A DNA stretch of 64,000 nt from Flavobacteriales bacterium. GTDB taxonomy: Bacteria > Bacteroidota > Bacteroidia > Flavobacteriales_F > PHOS-HE28. The stretch lies in the NCBI GenBank assembly GCA_016700415.1, contig CP065018.1, positions 620,001 to 684,000 of the forward strand, read 5' to 3'. Positions within the stretch are counted from its first letter, which is position 1; each line of letters starts with the position of its first letter. Below are positions 17,621 through 29,100 of the stretch, one piece after another. Below the pieces are notes generated by a model, which worked only from the letters and a program-made list of their open reading frames with translations, searched no databases and was not told the origin of the DNA. A program made the translations under genes and the position numbers.

Positions 17621-19707
17621 CTACGGCAACTGGTCCGTGCGTGTTCCCGTCGGGGTGGTACCGATATTCGATAGCAGCAGGTCCCTGTCGTTCGCGGCAC
17701 CGGTATACTTCACCGCACCGTCCATGTTCAGGTCCTCCTGGGCTGACCCAATGTAAACTTCCGTGGGAAGGGTGCCGCCAATTCGCACCAGCAGCGGGTC
17801 CCGGTCGTTCATCGGTCCGGTGTACCGCAATACGCCGTTGTTGTCCGCATCCCCCGCCCAGAGGCATCGGGAGGTACCGATGAGCGTGGTGGCGTCGCCA
17901 TCGCCATGGATCGGAACAGTGCCATCGGTCAGGTCGGTCATGGAGCCGATATCGGACAAGGACCGGGCTGTCGCGGTCATGATGCCCAAGTGGTTGCGGT
18001 GCCTCAACGCGATAAAATACTGGTCCGCCGGAAGGCCCATGAAGGTGACATCACTGACGCCGTCCACGTCCACGACGGTACCGTTCCTCCGGATCAAGCC
18101 TGAACGTGTGGCCAATATGATCGAGGGGTCGTTCTTGTCCCGTAGTTCCACCACTACCCAGTCCACCACGCGTTCCGGACCGGTGACGTCCAGCACGACC
18201 TGAGAAGTGGATTCACCACCACCATCGCCATGGTGTACATAGCCCAACGCGCTATAAGGCTCGATCAAAGGCACCAGGTCCGCATCGTTCAATGCGGTGG
18301 ACATCATGACGGAAGCCGGAACAAAAGGCCCTTGCAACATCGCCTTAAGCCGTACTTCGACCATGGCCGGGGAACCGTTGGGGTCATACCCGTCCATTGC
18401 AACGGTGGTGTTGGCGGGATCCAGCCAATCACGTAAGCGGGATGATGGACCGGTGCCTCCATCCCAGTTTTCACTGAATTTGGAACAGTATGATGGGATC
18501 GTGGTGGCAGTTTCACAAGTCTGCACCCCCCCTACCATATGCCCCACCACGCGCTTGTTCTGGTCGAAGAGCGGGGCACCACTGGCACCGGACTCCACTA
18601 TTCCGTTGTACCAGTAGACCTGCCAACAGGGATCTGCTCCACGTCGGCATAGTAGGTGGTCGCCGGCGTGTTAAAGAAGGAGATCTTCTTCACATCGGCC
18701 TGCGGATCGAGGATGGTGGCTCCGCTCTGTGGCGGGTTCCCGCTGTTGTCCCATCCGGCATAGTAGGCGTTGAAGCTGGCAGGGGGATCTTCATTGATCT
18801 CCATCAGGCAGTAATCGCCATGATAGAGGATGGAGCGCCGCACCGAGCCAGAAAGGGTCTGGGCGGTCTGGCCCGTGTCCCCCACACAGGTCGGGCTTTG
18901 GTAGTTGAAGTAGAAGATCCACTGCGATTCAGTGGGCTGGTAGCAATGGTTGGCGATAAGCACGTACGGCGTTCCGTCCTCAGCGGTGTTGTTCAGCAAG
19001 GTACCGTTGCAACCGCGGCCGTCCGGCATTACGAACCACAGCGTAGCATGGTTCTGCTGCTGCCAATCCGCGGCAATGGGGCATGCGACATTGTTATGGC
19101 ACGGCAGGCTTTGATAGCCGGGGTCGAGATCGCGCTCCGATGATGCCTGAGGTGCATGAATGCTGCGCCATGCATGGGTGATGCCGGCCAAATTGATCTG
19201 TGCGGGCACCGCACCCGGAGGTTCCTGATATTCGATCGTCACTGCGTCGCCCGGAAGCAAAGCCGTGGCAAATTCCTCATTGGGCTGCCCATTGGCCTGT
19301 GTGAACCCGCCCAGAAAACGGGTCCGCCCCTCGTCATAGAGAAAAAGCCGACCGCCCCATGGTAGCCTGAACACGCTGAACTGCACGCTCATCATCACCG
19401 CGCCGCTGCTTTTGACCGTGTACCGGCATACCCTTCCCCCATCGGCCGTCGCGTTCCATTGCCCTTGGGCGATCATGTCCACGTTCACCATGCGCTGGAT
19501 GCCAAATCGGAAGCCCCCGGGGGCGCCTGCTGTATCGGCAGCTGTTGTGGCCGCCACCGGATCCACGGCGCCCAGCTCCGTGGCAGGCCACAAGGCCGCA
19601 TGTATCGCGGAACCACCCCATCCGATCGGGGCACCACCATGGGCCAGCTGGCCGTAAGCACTGAGCGTAGCGAACGCCAACACGAATGTCAGGGGTCTTA
19701 TCATCAC
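17621..19707 (-). CDS. Secreted lysyl-endopeptidase-like serine protease with dockerin-like tail, frameshifted
   Basis: Two frames on the minus strand form one protein of about 690 residues. The 5' part (19707-18598) has a signal peptide (PLTFVLAFATLSAYGQ), a pre-domain, and the protease N-lobe with the catalytic His in YVLIANHCYQ and Asp in HGDYCLMEI. The 3' part (from about 18640) reads WQVYWYNGIVESGASGAPLFD, which carries the catalytic Ser, then a beta-rich region and two Ca-binding-like repeats (GDADNNGVLRYTGPMNDRD and EDLNMDGAVKYTGAANDRD). The two frames meet at about 18634-18645, where a one-base change restores continuity. This could be decay or a base-call error. The tail may replace the usual T9SS sorting domain. 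Confidence 0.8.
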
Positions 19708-19747
19708 TCCGGGTTCAGTTTGATAACACCTCTGAAACAGCGCAGGT

Positions 19748-21808
19748 TCAGCGCGAGGTGATCACGAAGGTAGTCCTGCGGTTCTCCGCCCGACCTTCCT
19801 CGGTGGAATTGGAGGCGATGGGCACCGTGGGGCCGTAGCCATTACTGGTGAGCCTGCTGGCCTTGATGCTATGTCCGGTGAGGTATTCCGCCACCGTGAG
19901 CGCCCGATCGCGGCTTAGCGTCATGTTGCTCTCCATGTCGCCCACATTGTCCGTATGGCCCTGCACTTCGATCCGTACCGTGGGATTCTCCTTCAGAAAG
20001 ATGATCAGCTCATCCAGGATGAACCGGCTGGCCCCGGTGATCTCCGCACTGTTGGTGGCATACTTGATGTCGTTGACACGATAGCTCTTGCCCACTTCGA
20101 TCTTTTCCAACTTCATGTCCGCCTCGGCCACGCCGCCCCGGACCGTATCCTCCAAGCTGTAGGACCGGCTGTCGAACACATGGTCCGGCTTCTTCACAGT
20201 GACGATCACATCGGAACCGGCCTTCAAGTTGACCACGGTCGCATAGTGCCCGTCGGCCGGGTCCACCTTCAGCACTTCCGTTTTTCGGGTGTCCATGTAC
20301 GTGATCGACACCGTGGCGTCCGTCACGGCTTTCCCGGCCTCGTCCTTCACTTCGCCTTTCACGATGAGGATATCCTGCGGTCGGGCCTCCTTGGGCAGAT
20401 CGATGCCGTAAATATCCAGCCCGCCCACACCACGGAAGCGGCTGCTGGCGAAATAGGCGGTGCGGCCGTCCGCACTTACGATGAGCCCGTGCTCATCCTG
20501 CGGGGTATTGATGGGGTTTCCGAGGTTCTTCGGCCGGGACCAGGAGCCGTCGTCATCCAGGCGGCTGTAGAAGATGTCATAGCCCCCGATGCCGCGATGG
20601 CCCGCGGCCAGGTCCTCCTTTCCGTTCTCATCCCGTGGGGGACGCGCTGCGAAGTAGAGCGTACGGCTATCACTGTGCATGAAGGGTGCCTTTTCGTCCC
20701 CGGCGGTGTTGATCGGTGCGGGCAGGGGTTCCGCCTCGCTCCACTCCCCCTTGTCGTCCCGCTTGCTGCTGAAGATGTCCGTGCCTTGGCTGCCGAGCCG
20801 CACGGTGGCGAAATACAACGTACGCCCGTCCGTACTGAGCGAAGGTTGGCTTTCCCATCCGTCGGCCGTGTTGATGTTGGGGCCGAGGTTGGTCAGTTCG
20901 CCCCATTCGAAGACCTGCTTCCCGCTGCCGAAATCCATGTGCGTGTCGTAGTGGGTGCGGAAGATGTCGCAGTTCTTGTACTCAGTGGTCACCGGCGTAC
21001 ACACGGTAACGAAAAGCTCCTTGTTGTTCAGGCTCACGCTGACGCCCCCATAGCTGGCCCCGGTATTGAACGGGGCCGGCAAGGCTTCGCCATTGTCAAA
21101 GTCGTCCTTCACGCTGGCGCGTCGGGTCTCTGTCAGTTCTTCCACATCGAGCGGAAAACGGTCGCCCTTTGCTTGGTACTTGCTGAGGCGGGTGAAGAAG
21201 AGCAGTTCATTGTCCGGGGAGAACATGGGCAGGTATTCATCAGCCGGGGTGCTCACGCCGACTAAAACCTTGGGTTCCAGCGGGCGTGAATTCTTGTAGA
21301 AGTCCGTGTAAAACGCCAGCTCCGGCAAGAGCTGTTCCACCTCTGCGGTCTCACGGTCCACATCGGGGCTCATCTTGGCGGGGTCGTCCGAAGAAAAATC
21401 CAAGAACTTCCGGAAGGCCGCGGAGGCATCGGCGAACCGGTCCTGCGCGTAGTACATGTTGCCGAGGTAGTAGTACAGCTCGCTGTGGTATTCCGGGCAG
21501 CGTTCCTTCAATTCCTCGAGGTACTTGATGCTGGTGTTGAAGCTTCCCGCACCGGCCTTGGCGCGCTGGTAGGCACTTTCGCCGGTACGGTAGAGGCATT
21601 CCGTGCATTCCGGCCGGTCCTCCAGCAACGCTTTCAGCTTTTGATGGCGGTCTGTCGGGTTCTTGGTGGACGAAGCATCGTCCAACTGCTTCAACACTTT
21701 TTTGTCGGTGGGCCGGTCGCATGGCCCTCCTTCATCTTCGTCTTGCGCCCAAATGCTCGTGACGGAGAACAGGGTGACCAGCACATAGACCATGCTTCGC
21801 AACGCCAT
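19748..21808 (-). CDS. OmpA-family protein with TPR, propeller and regulatory domains (PorE-like)
   Basis: About 686 residues. Order of parts: signal peptide (VYVLVTLFSVTSIWAQ), TPR region (to about 150), PD40/WD40-like beta-propeller (about 180-450, repeated LSTDGRTLYFATVR, MHSDSRTLYFAARP, VSADGRTAYFASSR blades), a carboxypeptidase-regulatory-like domain (about 470-545), and a C-terminal OmpA peptidoglycan-binding domain with VQGHTDNVGDMESNMTLSRDRA and ENRRTTFVI. This is the architecture of PorE/PG1058, a type IX secretion component that anchors the secretion ring to peptidoglycan. PorE is a lipoprotein, and no lipobox Cys is seen here, so it may be a paralogue. Starts at 21823, 21835 or 21862 are also in frame; 21808 puts the hydrophobic core nearest the N-terminus. 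Confidence 0.85.
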   Translation of the reverse strand: MALRSMVYVLVTLFSVTSIWAQDEDEGGPCDRPTDKKVLKQLDDASSTKNPTDRHQKLKALLEDRPECTECLYRTGESAYQRAKAGAGSFNTSIKYLEELKERCPEYHSELYYYLGNMYYAQDRFADASAAFRKFLDFSSDDPAKMSPDVDRETAEVEQLLPELAFYTDFYKNSRPLEPKVLVGVSTPADEYLPMFSPDNELLFFTRLSKYQAKGDRFPLDVEELTETRRASVKDDFDNGEALPAPFNTGASYGGVSVSLNNKELFVTVCTPVTTEYKNCDIFRTHYDTHMDFGSGKQVFEWGELTNLGPNINTADGWESQPSLSTDGRTLYFATVRLGSQGTDIFSSKRDDKGEWSEAEPLPAPINTAGDEKAPFMHSDSRTLYFAARPPRDENGKEDLAAGHRGIGGYDIFYSRLDDDGSWSRPKNLGNPINTPQDEHGLIVSADGRTAYFASSRFRGVGGLDIYGIDLPKEARPQDILIVKGEVKDEAGKAVTDATVSITYMDTRKTEVLKVDPADGHYATVVNLKAGSDVIVTVKKPDHVFDSRSYSLEDTVRGGVAEADMKLEKIEVGKSYRVNDIKYATNSAEITGASRFILDELIIFLKENPTVRIEVQGHTDNVGDMESNMTLSRDRALTVAEYLTGHSIKASRLTSNGYGPTVPIASNSTEEGRAENRRTTFVITSR

Positions 21809-21887
21809 GGTATTCCATCTCATTCCACCCTTCATTCCGACATGAAACCTACACAACTGCATCTACTTCCTAAAACCCGGCCCAAGG

Positions 21888-24558
21888 TTACTTCACGGTG
21901 GTGTTGGTGTTCTCCGCTTTCTGGATCAAGGCGTCCCCTTGCTTTCCGGCTGCGTCCACAATGCTATTGGCCCGCTTATCCGCCTCGGCGATGAACTTCT
22001 GTTCCTGTTCATCAGCGGCTTTCTTCGCTTTGTCCGCCGCGATCTTGGCACCGGCCTTGGCCAACGGATTGGTCGTCTGGTTCACCAGGTCGTCCGCCGC
22101 TTTGTAGCCCTGTGCCTTCACATTGGCCGCCTCGCTGCGGGCCTTGGCCTTGATGTCATCCGCCTGCTTCTGTGCTTCCGCCAACAGTTTGGCCGCCTCA
22201 TCGCGTGCGCGTGCAATGGCGTCCGCCTTCACTTTGTCGATCTGCTCGTTCACCTGTGCCTTCACCTCTTCGATCACCGTCTCCTTCAGGTTGCTGCCAC
22301 CGCCACCGAACACGGGTTTCACCACGGGCTTGTCCACCGTGCCGGTGATCCTCGCCGTGAGGTCCAGCTCCTTCGGCAGTTTCGCATCGGTGCCGACCGC
22401 ACGGTTCAACTGGCCCAGCAGTCCGCTCACCAATTGGCCGGCGTTTGCTCCGAACATGTCCGTGGGTACCTTGGCCTTCATGGTATAATCGATGGCCTGA
22501 TCAGCAAATGCCGTACTGCCGCCCACGTTCGCCGTAAGCCTGTCGATCTTCACATCGAACGGCTTGGTGATCATCTTGCCGTCCTGGATCTCATAGCTGA
22601 AGTCCACGTTCGCCAATTCCACCTTCGAGAGCTGTGGCATCTTCAGCACATTGCTGATCTCAACCAGCGGCTTGAAGCCTTCGATGGTGACGTTCTTCGT
22701 CCGGAGCGTCCCCTTTCCGACCAACGAGCCCATCACCGGGGACATCCGCTGGTCCAGATCACCCGCCAATTGCAGCGTGGTCGTCACGCTGCCTAAGCAG
22801 TTCTTGGCGATCGGGGCCATCTTCTGGATCATCTCAACGCCGTCCACCATCTGCTTGATGTCCATGTCCTTCACCGCGAGGTCCATGTCGAACTTCGGTT
22901 TGGCCTTGTCCTGTGTGCTGTAGGAGCCGTCCATCCCCACCCTGCCTTCGAAGAGGTTGAAGCCGAGCCCGCGCATGTCCACACGCTCATCATGCACATG
23001 CAACGCGCCCTTGGCATCGGTCAGGGTCAGATTGTCGTAAAGCACTTTCTTCCCGGCGGCGTTCAGGGTGAAGTCGATGTTGTTCGGTATTTCCACAACG
23101 CCCGTTGCGGAGGTGTCCGCAGGTGTGGTGGCGGTGGACGTTACATCGGACGGCCCCATGAGTTCGTTCAGGTCGAAAAGGTTGCTGCTCACGTTGAAGG
23201 TGCCGGTGAGCGCACTGTCCTTCAGCCACCATTGCAGGTAATTGTCCATGCGGCCATTGGCCGCGATGTCGCTCTTGCCCACCGTGCCATCGAAGCTGGT
23301 GAGGGCGAGGAATTTCGGGCTGAAGTCCAGCACCAAGCCGTTGATGCCCACGGTGTACGGCAGTGAGTCGCTCTTGTAGGTCATTCCGCTGAGGGCGAGC
23401 TGCCCTTCCGCCTTGAACTTCTCATAACGCTGGGCTTCCACATCGCTCATGCGCCCGGCCATTTTCACATCGGCGTTCACCTTGCCGACGAGATCGTCCC
23501 CCTTCGCCAAGGGCACCACCTTCTTCACGCTGGCCAGGTCGAGGTCGGCCTTCAGCGCTGCGTCCACGTTGGGGTCGCTGATGGGCGTACTGAGGTGCAT
23601 GCGCGCCTCCACGGGTGGTGATCTCATTGTAGGTACCCTTCACATAGCCGCTGAAGGCCGCCTTGCCGCTCAGGTCCACGCCCTTCATGTCGCTGGCAAA
23701 CTCAGCGGGGACAAGCGAGAGCAACGCGCCGATGTCGTTCTTCTTCATGTTCCACTTCAGGTCCATGTCGATGTCGTCGTGCGGCATGGCGACCCAGCCG
23801 TCCAGGCCGAGGGCAAGCTGGTTCACCTTGATGTCGTTGTCCTTGAAAGTGAATTTCATGTTCGGCATGTCCATGTCCAGATCGGCGGTGATGTCGGCCT
23901 TCACGTTCTTCAGGTACTTCACGCCGTCGTACACCACGGTCACGCTGTCGGCGACGGTCTTGGTGCTGAGGGTGAAGAGGTCCTGCGTGAAGTCCCCTTT
24001 GCCCGTGTGGTCCACGCCACGGAAGTCCATCAGCATGGGAAAGCTTTCGTCATCGTAGATGATGTGCCCCTTGGCGATGCTGTACTTCTTCAGCGCCACA
24101 TTGAACTTGGTGGTGGATGTGTCCACCGATCCGAGTTCTGCGATAGTACTGTCAGGAATGGCGATGTCCCAGTTCGCACGGCCGTCCTTCAGCACCTTCA
24201 CATCGATGACCGGCCTGTCCAACGCGACGTTCTGGATCTGGATCTGGTCGCCGAAGAGGCTCATGAGCCCGATCGTGACGCGCACTTCGCCGATGTCTGC
24301 CAAACAGATGCCTTCGAAGGGTGCCTTGTTGCAAACGCGGACATTATCCACGGAAACGGAGGCATTCGGGAAGCTGCGGATGATGCCGATATCCCAATCG
24401 CCCCACTCCACCGTGGCATTGACGCTCTCATTCACCTGCTTTTTCACGGCTGCCTCGATCTTGCCCTTGTATAGGATGGGGATGAGGACCGCTGCCACCA
24501 GAAGCAGGGCAATGAGGATCCCGATAACGATGAGTATGCGTTTGGTCAACTTGGCCAT
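21888..24558 (-). CDS. AsmA family protein, frameshifted
   Basis: The 5' frame starts at 24558 (MAKLTKRILIVIGILIALLLVAAVLIP, an N-terminal membrane anchor) and shows the AsmA N-terminal pattern (VSVDNVRVCNKAPFEGICLADIGEVRVTIGLMSLFGDQIQIQNVALDRPVIDVKV). The 3' frame (from about 23627) continues with the AsmA C-terminal half (GVEMIQKMAPIAKNCLGSVTTTLQLAGDL...FKPLVEISNVLKMPQLSKVELANVDFSY) and a charged Ala/Lys-rich coiled-coil tail. They join at 23617-23624: removing one C from the CCC run gives ...YNEITTVEARMHL.... Intact length would be about 890 residues. AsmA-like proteins act at the envelope, in lipid transport or outer-membrane assembly. A homopolymer error is the simplest explanation. Confidence 0.82.
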
Positions 24559-24640
24559 GTTCTACTGCTTTTGGATCAGGTGGTATGGATGCCGACGGGG
24601 CATGCAAAGACCATGCACTAACGGAACTGCCCCGCAAAGA

Positions 24641-26071
24641 TCATGCGGCTTCGAGCTTTTCCTTGTCCATGAACAGTTTTTCACCTTGGGAGTGCGCCAC
24701 CACGGAGCAAACGGCGGCATCGCCGGTCACGTTCACCACGGTCCGCATCATGTCCAATGGGCGGTCAATGGTGAAGACGATGGCCACCCAGGCGGGATCG
24801 AGGCCAAGTGAGGAAAGCACCACCACCATCAGCATCATGCCACCGCTGGGGATCGCGGCCGCGCCGATGCTGGCCAAGGTGGCCGTGAGCACGATGGTGA
24901 GCTGCTGCCCCAAAGTGAGGTCCACCATGTGCAGTTGGGCCAGGAAGATCACCGCCACCGCCTGCATTAAGCTGGTGCCGTCCATGTTCACCGTGGCGCC
25001 CACAGGCAGTACGAACCCCGCCGTGGCCTTGCTTACGCCGATGTTCTCCTCCACGCAACGGATGGTGGCCGGCAGGGTGGCCGCACTGCTGCTGGTGCTG
25101 AAGGCGAGCAACTGGGCGGGACTGATCGCGCGCAGGAAATCCTTGTATACGTTCCTCCGCATCAACAAACTCATCATCGCGGGGTAGATCACCACCACGA
25201 TCAGCGCCAGCCCGAGCACAATGGTGAGCGCATAGCCCACCAATCCCTTGAACAGTTCGCCCACGGCGGCGATGTCATCACCCGCCATGCGCGCCACCAC
25301 CCCGGTCATCAATGCGAAGACGAACCACGGCGCGGCCAGCATGATCACGTCCACCATCTTGATGAACACCTCATTGCAGGCGTTCATGAAGGTGTTCAAC
25401 GGGGTGGCGTGCTTGGGGTCGACCAAGAGCAGCATGATGCCGAAGAGGATGGCGAAGAAGATCACCTGCAACATCCGCATCTCAGTGAGGCTCTCGAAGA
25501 TGTTGCCCGGCACGATGTCCACTAGGAACTGCAAAGGCCCCGCCTCTTTTCTAAGCTCAGCGGTGGCGCCGGCGGCCTTGGTCCATTCGTTCGGCATGGT
25601 GGTTCCCCGGACAGCGGCTATGGAATCGCGGAGCGCGCTGTTGGCGGGCTCACAGGCCAAGCACTTTCCGTCCAATGGCACTTGTACCTCCGCGGTCTCC
25701 TGCACCCATAACTCGTAGTTGATCCGGTTCGCGACCCGCTTGTCATCATCCCCCCACTCACCGGGCTTGATCGTGTTCACGAGCACCAAGCCCAAGGAAA
25801 CGGCCATTACGGTGGTGAGGAGATAGAGGCCCAAAGTCCGCAGCCCGAGCGAACCCAATCGTCGCACCTCACCCATGCTGGCCACGCCGGTGATGATGCT
25901 GAAGAGAACCAAGGGCACCGCGACCAGCTTGAGTAGGTTGACGAAGATCTTGCCGAACGGATCTATCCAATCCAGGTTGAAGCGGCTCCAGCCCATGAAG
26001 CTGCTCAGGAGCGCCCACAGCACACCTGCCGCCATACCGAGCAGAATGCGGACGTGAAGCGGTAATTTCAT
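24641..26071 (-). CDS. Dicarboxylate/amino acid:cation symporter (DAACS family)
   Basis: 476 residues, eight membrane helices and two re-entrant hairpins expected. Family marks are the serine-rich hairpin (LLAFSTSSSAATLPATIRC), the cation-binding VLPVGATVNMDGTSLMQAVAVIFLAQ and the final hairpin IGAAAIPSGGMMLMVVVLSSLGL, followed by the TIDRPLDMMRTVVNVTGD motif. It takes up C4-dicarboxylates or acidic/neutral amino acids with Na+ or H+. A loop insert of about 60 residues with two Cys (KCLACEPANSALRD, about residues 128-190) is longer than in GltP-type members. Exact substrate is open. Confidence 0.93.
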   Translation of the reverse strand: MKLPLHVRILLGMAAGVLWALLSSFMGWSRFNLDWIDPFGKIFVNLLKLVAVPLVLFSIITGVASMGEVRRLGSLGLRTLGLYLLTTVMAVSLGLVLVNTIKPGEWGDDDKRVANRINYELWVQETAEVQVPLDGKCLACEPANSALRDSIAAVRGTTMPNEWTKAAGATAELRKEAGPLQFLVDIVPGNIFESLTEMRMLQVIFFAILFGIMLLLVDPKHATPLNTFMNACNEVFIKMVDVIMLAAPWFVFALMTGVVARMAGDDIAAVGELFKGLVGYALTIVLGLALIVVVIYPAMMSLLMRRNVYKDFLRAISPAQLLAFSTSSSAATLPATIRCVEENIGVSKATAGFVLPVGATVNMDGTSLMQAVAVIFLAQLHMVDLTLGQQLTIVLTATLASIGAAAIPSGGMMLMVVVLSSLGLDPAWVAIVFTIDRPLDMMRTVVNVTGDAAVCSVVAHSQGEKLFMDKEKLEAA

Positions 26072-26102
26072 CGGGCTGCTCGGGGAACGGACGTGGGCCG
26101 GC

Positions 26103-29100
26103 TTACAGTTCGGTGTTCACCGACCAGATCTGTTCGCTGATGCTTTGTCCGTTCTTGAAGTAGAAGGTGCCCCACTTGGCGATCACCTTGCTGTACTCAT
26201 CGGCCTTGTTGCCCTGCACCACCACACGCCGGATGATGACCTTGTTCCCCTCGGTATAGCTTTCCTCGGTGACACCCTGCTGATACTGCGAAGCCAGCTC
26301 ATTGCGGTTGTAGTCCGCATAGGAGCGCTGCTTATCTGTGGGGATGTTGTCGATGCGGACCTTCTCGTTCAGGGCCCTGTCATGCGCCCCCGAAATGAGC
26401 TGCTTCTCCCGTGCTTCACGATTCTGCTTCATCAGCTCTACCTGCTCCCGTTGGCGGTCGCCCGAGGCATTGCCCCTGATATTAAACACGGCTAATTGAT
26501 CTTCCTGCTGAAGCGCTTGGTCGCGGGCGGCATTGGTCCGCTCCATGCCCGCCTGTGCTTTATCGTCCAACTGCGAGGTCCAGCTTTGTTGCTGCTCCCT
26601 GACGGTATTCACATTGCTAGTATGTTCTTCTTGCCGGGCCGTGGCCATCTGCTGGATGTCCGTCTGTTTCGCGGAGGTCGCTTCCATGGCCTGTTCACTG
26701 TCCTGTCTGCCCTTCTCCTGCAGTTCCTTCTTCCGCTGGGCCAAGGATTCCCGGAAGGCCTCCACCTCTTCAGCGTTGCGTTTGCGCATCTCCTCACTGC
26801 CGCGGTACAGCTCTTCGGAGCTGGCCATATAGTCCTTGTTTTGGTGCGCCGCGTCTTCCTGCCGTTGCTCGGCTTTGGCAGCATTATCCTCTTCCTGTTG
26901 CCGCACCAATTGCTGTAGGCGCTTGATCCGGCCGTACTTCTCCACTTCCTCGCGTTCCCGCGCCTCGCGCATGAACTCTTCCGCCTCCTGTTCCTTACGG
27001 TTGTCGGCCGTACTGGTCTGGGGAGACGGTGGCGGGGCCTCGTTGGCTTGTTGCTCGGCCAGTTCACGCTCCCGTCTCAAGCGCTCCTGCTCAGCGAGCA
27101 TCATGTCGATCTGGTCGATCTTCACCTGTGGATAGGTCTCCTTGGGCTTAATGTCCATGGCCTGTGTGTAGAGGCTGCGCGCGGAGGGATAATCCTTGTC
27201 GGCCATGGCATTGTCGGCGTCAAGGACCGTCTGTGCATATCGGTCATCCAACGCTTTCTGCCCTTCCCGTTGCTGCCGGGCACGGTCCAAAGCCGCCCGC
27301 GCGGAATCTGCGGCCGCAGCTTCCCTTCGCAGGCGTTCCTCCTCGGCCAAGCGGTCCCGTTCGGCCGCAGTAGCTGAAGCTTGCTTTGCCTTCAGTTGGT
27401 CAGCAATGGCCTGATCGATGGCTTTGAGACGGTCATTCGGATATTTCTCATTTGGTTTCACACCGAGCGCCTCGGTATAACCTTCGCGGGCCGGGTCATA
27501 TGCCTTCCTGTCGAAAGCCGCGTCCGCCTTGGCGATGGCCTGGTCATAACGGGCTTGAACATCCGCCTTGCTGTTGCGCTCCGCCGCCAGCCGTGCCCTT
27601 TCCTCCGCCTCCCGCGCCGCTTTCAGGCTGTCGGCCTCCGCTTTCAACCGGGCCTCTTCCGCCAGCCGGGCCTGCTCGGCGGCATCCTTTGCCGCCTTCA
27701 AGCTGTCCGCGGCGGCCATTTTGGCTTTCAGGGCAACAATGGCAGCCAACTGGTCATTGGGATATTTCTCCCCCGGCTTCACCTCCAAAGCTGAGGTATA
27801 GCCACTGGTCGCTGCATCATAGGCTTGGCCCTTGAAGTCCTTGTCCGCCTGGGCGATCAGGCCCGCGTATTGTTTGTCCTTTTCCTGCTTCTCGCGTTCC
27901 AAGCGCTCTTTCTCGGCCTGCTCCTTCGCCTTGGCATCCAGCAGCTCATTGATCGTCGCGATGCGGTCCTTCGGATATTGTTCGTCCGGTTTCAACTGCG
28001 AGGCGTTCTTGTAATCGTTCAAGGCATCGCTGTTCTTCTTGGTATCGAAATTCTTGTCCGCACTGGTGATCAACGCCGTGTACTTGGCGTCCAGTTCATC
28101 CTTCTTGCGCTTTTCCTCCGCTTGCCGGGCCAATTCGGCCAACTTGGCGTCGATCTCCACGATCCGCTCCTTCGGGTGCGCCTCATCGGGCTTCACCCCT
28201 GATGCTTCCTGAAATTTGGCTTTGGCATCCTCGTATTTCGCAGCCGTGAACAGACCCTCTGCCTTATCCACGAGAGCTTGGTACTTCGCATCCAGTTCCT
28301 TGGCCTTCTTCTCCGCCTCCGCCTTTGCCGCGTTATCCGCTATGGCCTTGTAGATCGCCTTCAACTGATCCGCCGGATATTTCTCCTTCGGCTTCAGGAC
28401 CAGGGCTTCGTTGTATTTCTTTTTCGCCCCTTCGTAGTCGGTGCTTAGGAACGAAGCATCGGCAGCGGTGATGGCCGCCTGATACTGATCGTCCAGCTCC
28501 TTGGCTTTTTTGTCCGCTTCGGCCTTGGCGGCCAGATCCGCCAGCTTCTTGTCAATGGCCACCAACTGGCCCGCCGGGTACTTCTCCTTCGGCTTCAGGA
28601 CCAGTGCTTCGTTGTACTTCGCCTTGGCCTCATCGTAGTTGGCGCCTTGGAAAGCGGCATCAGCGGCGGTGATGGCGGCTTGATACTGCACGTCCAGCTC
28701 CTTCGCCTGCTTGTCCACTTCGGCCTTGGCGGCCAGTTCCGCCAGCTTTTGGTCGATGGCCTTCAGTTGGTCGGCCGGATATTTCTCGTTCGACTTAAGG
28801 CCCAGTGCCTCGTTGTACTTCGCCTTGGCGGCATCATAAGTGGCGGCCTTGAAGGCGGCATCACCGGCCTTGATGGCGGCATTGTACTGGTCGTCCAGCT
28901 CCTTGGCCTTCTTGTCCTCTTCGGCCTTCTTGGCCAGCTCGTCCAGCTTGGCGGCGATCGCGGCTAATTGCTGCGGCGGGTACTTCTCGTCCGGTTTCAA
29001 CCCGGCGGCCTCGGTGAATTTTCCCTTGGCGTCCTCGTATTTGGCGGCCTTGAAGGCGGCATCGCCAGCAGCAACGGCAGCATTGAACTTATCGTTTCGC

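Noticed and set aside
19955..21265. Plus-strand open frame of 436 codons
   Set aside because: Antisense of the OmpA-family gene; composition typical of a GC-rich shadow frame.
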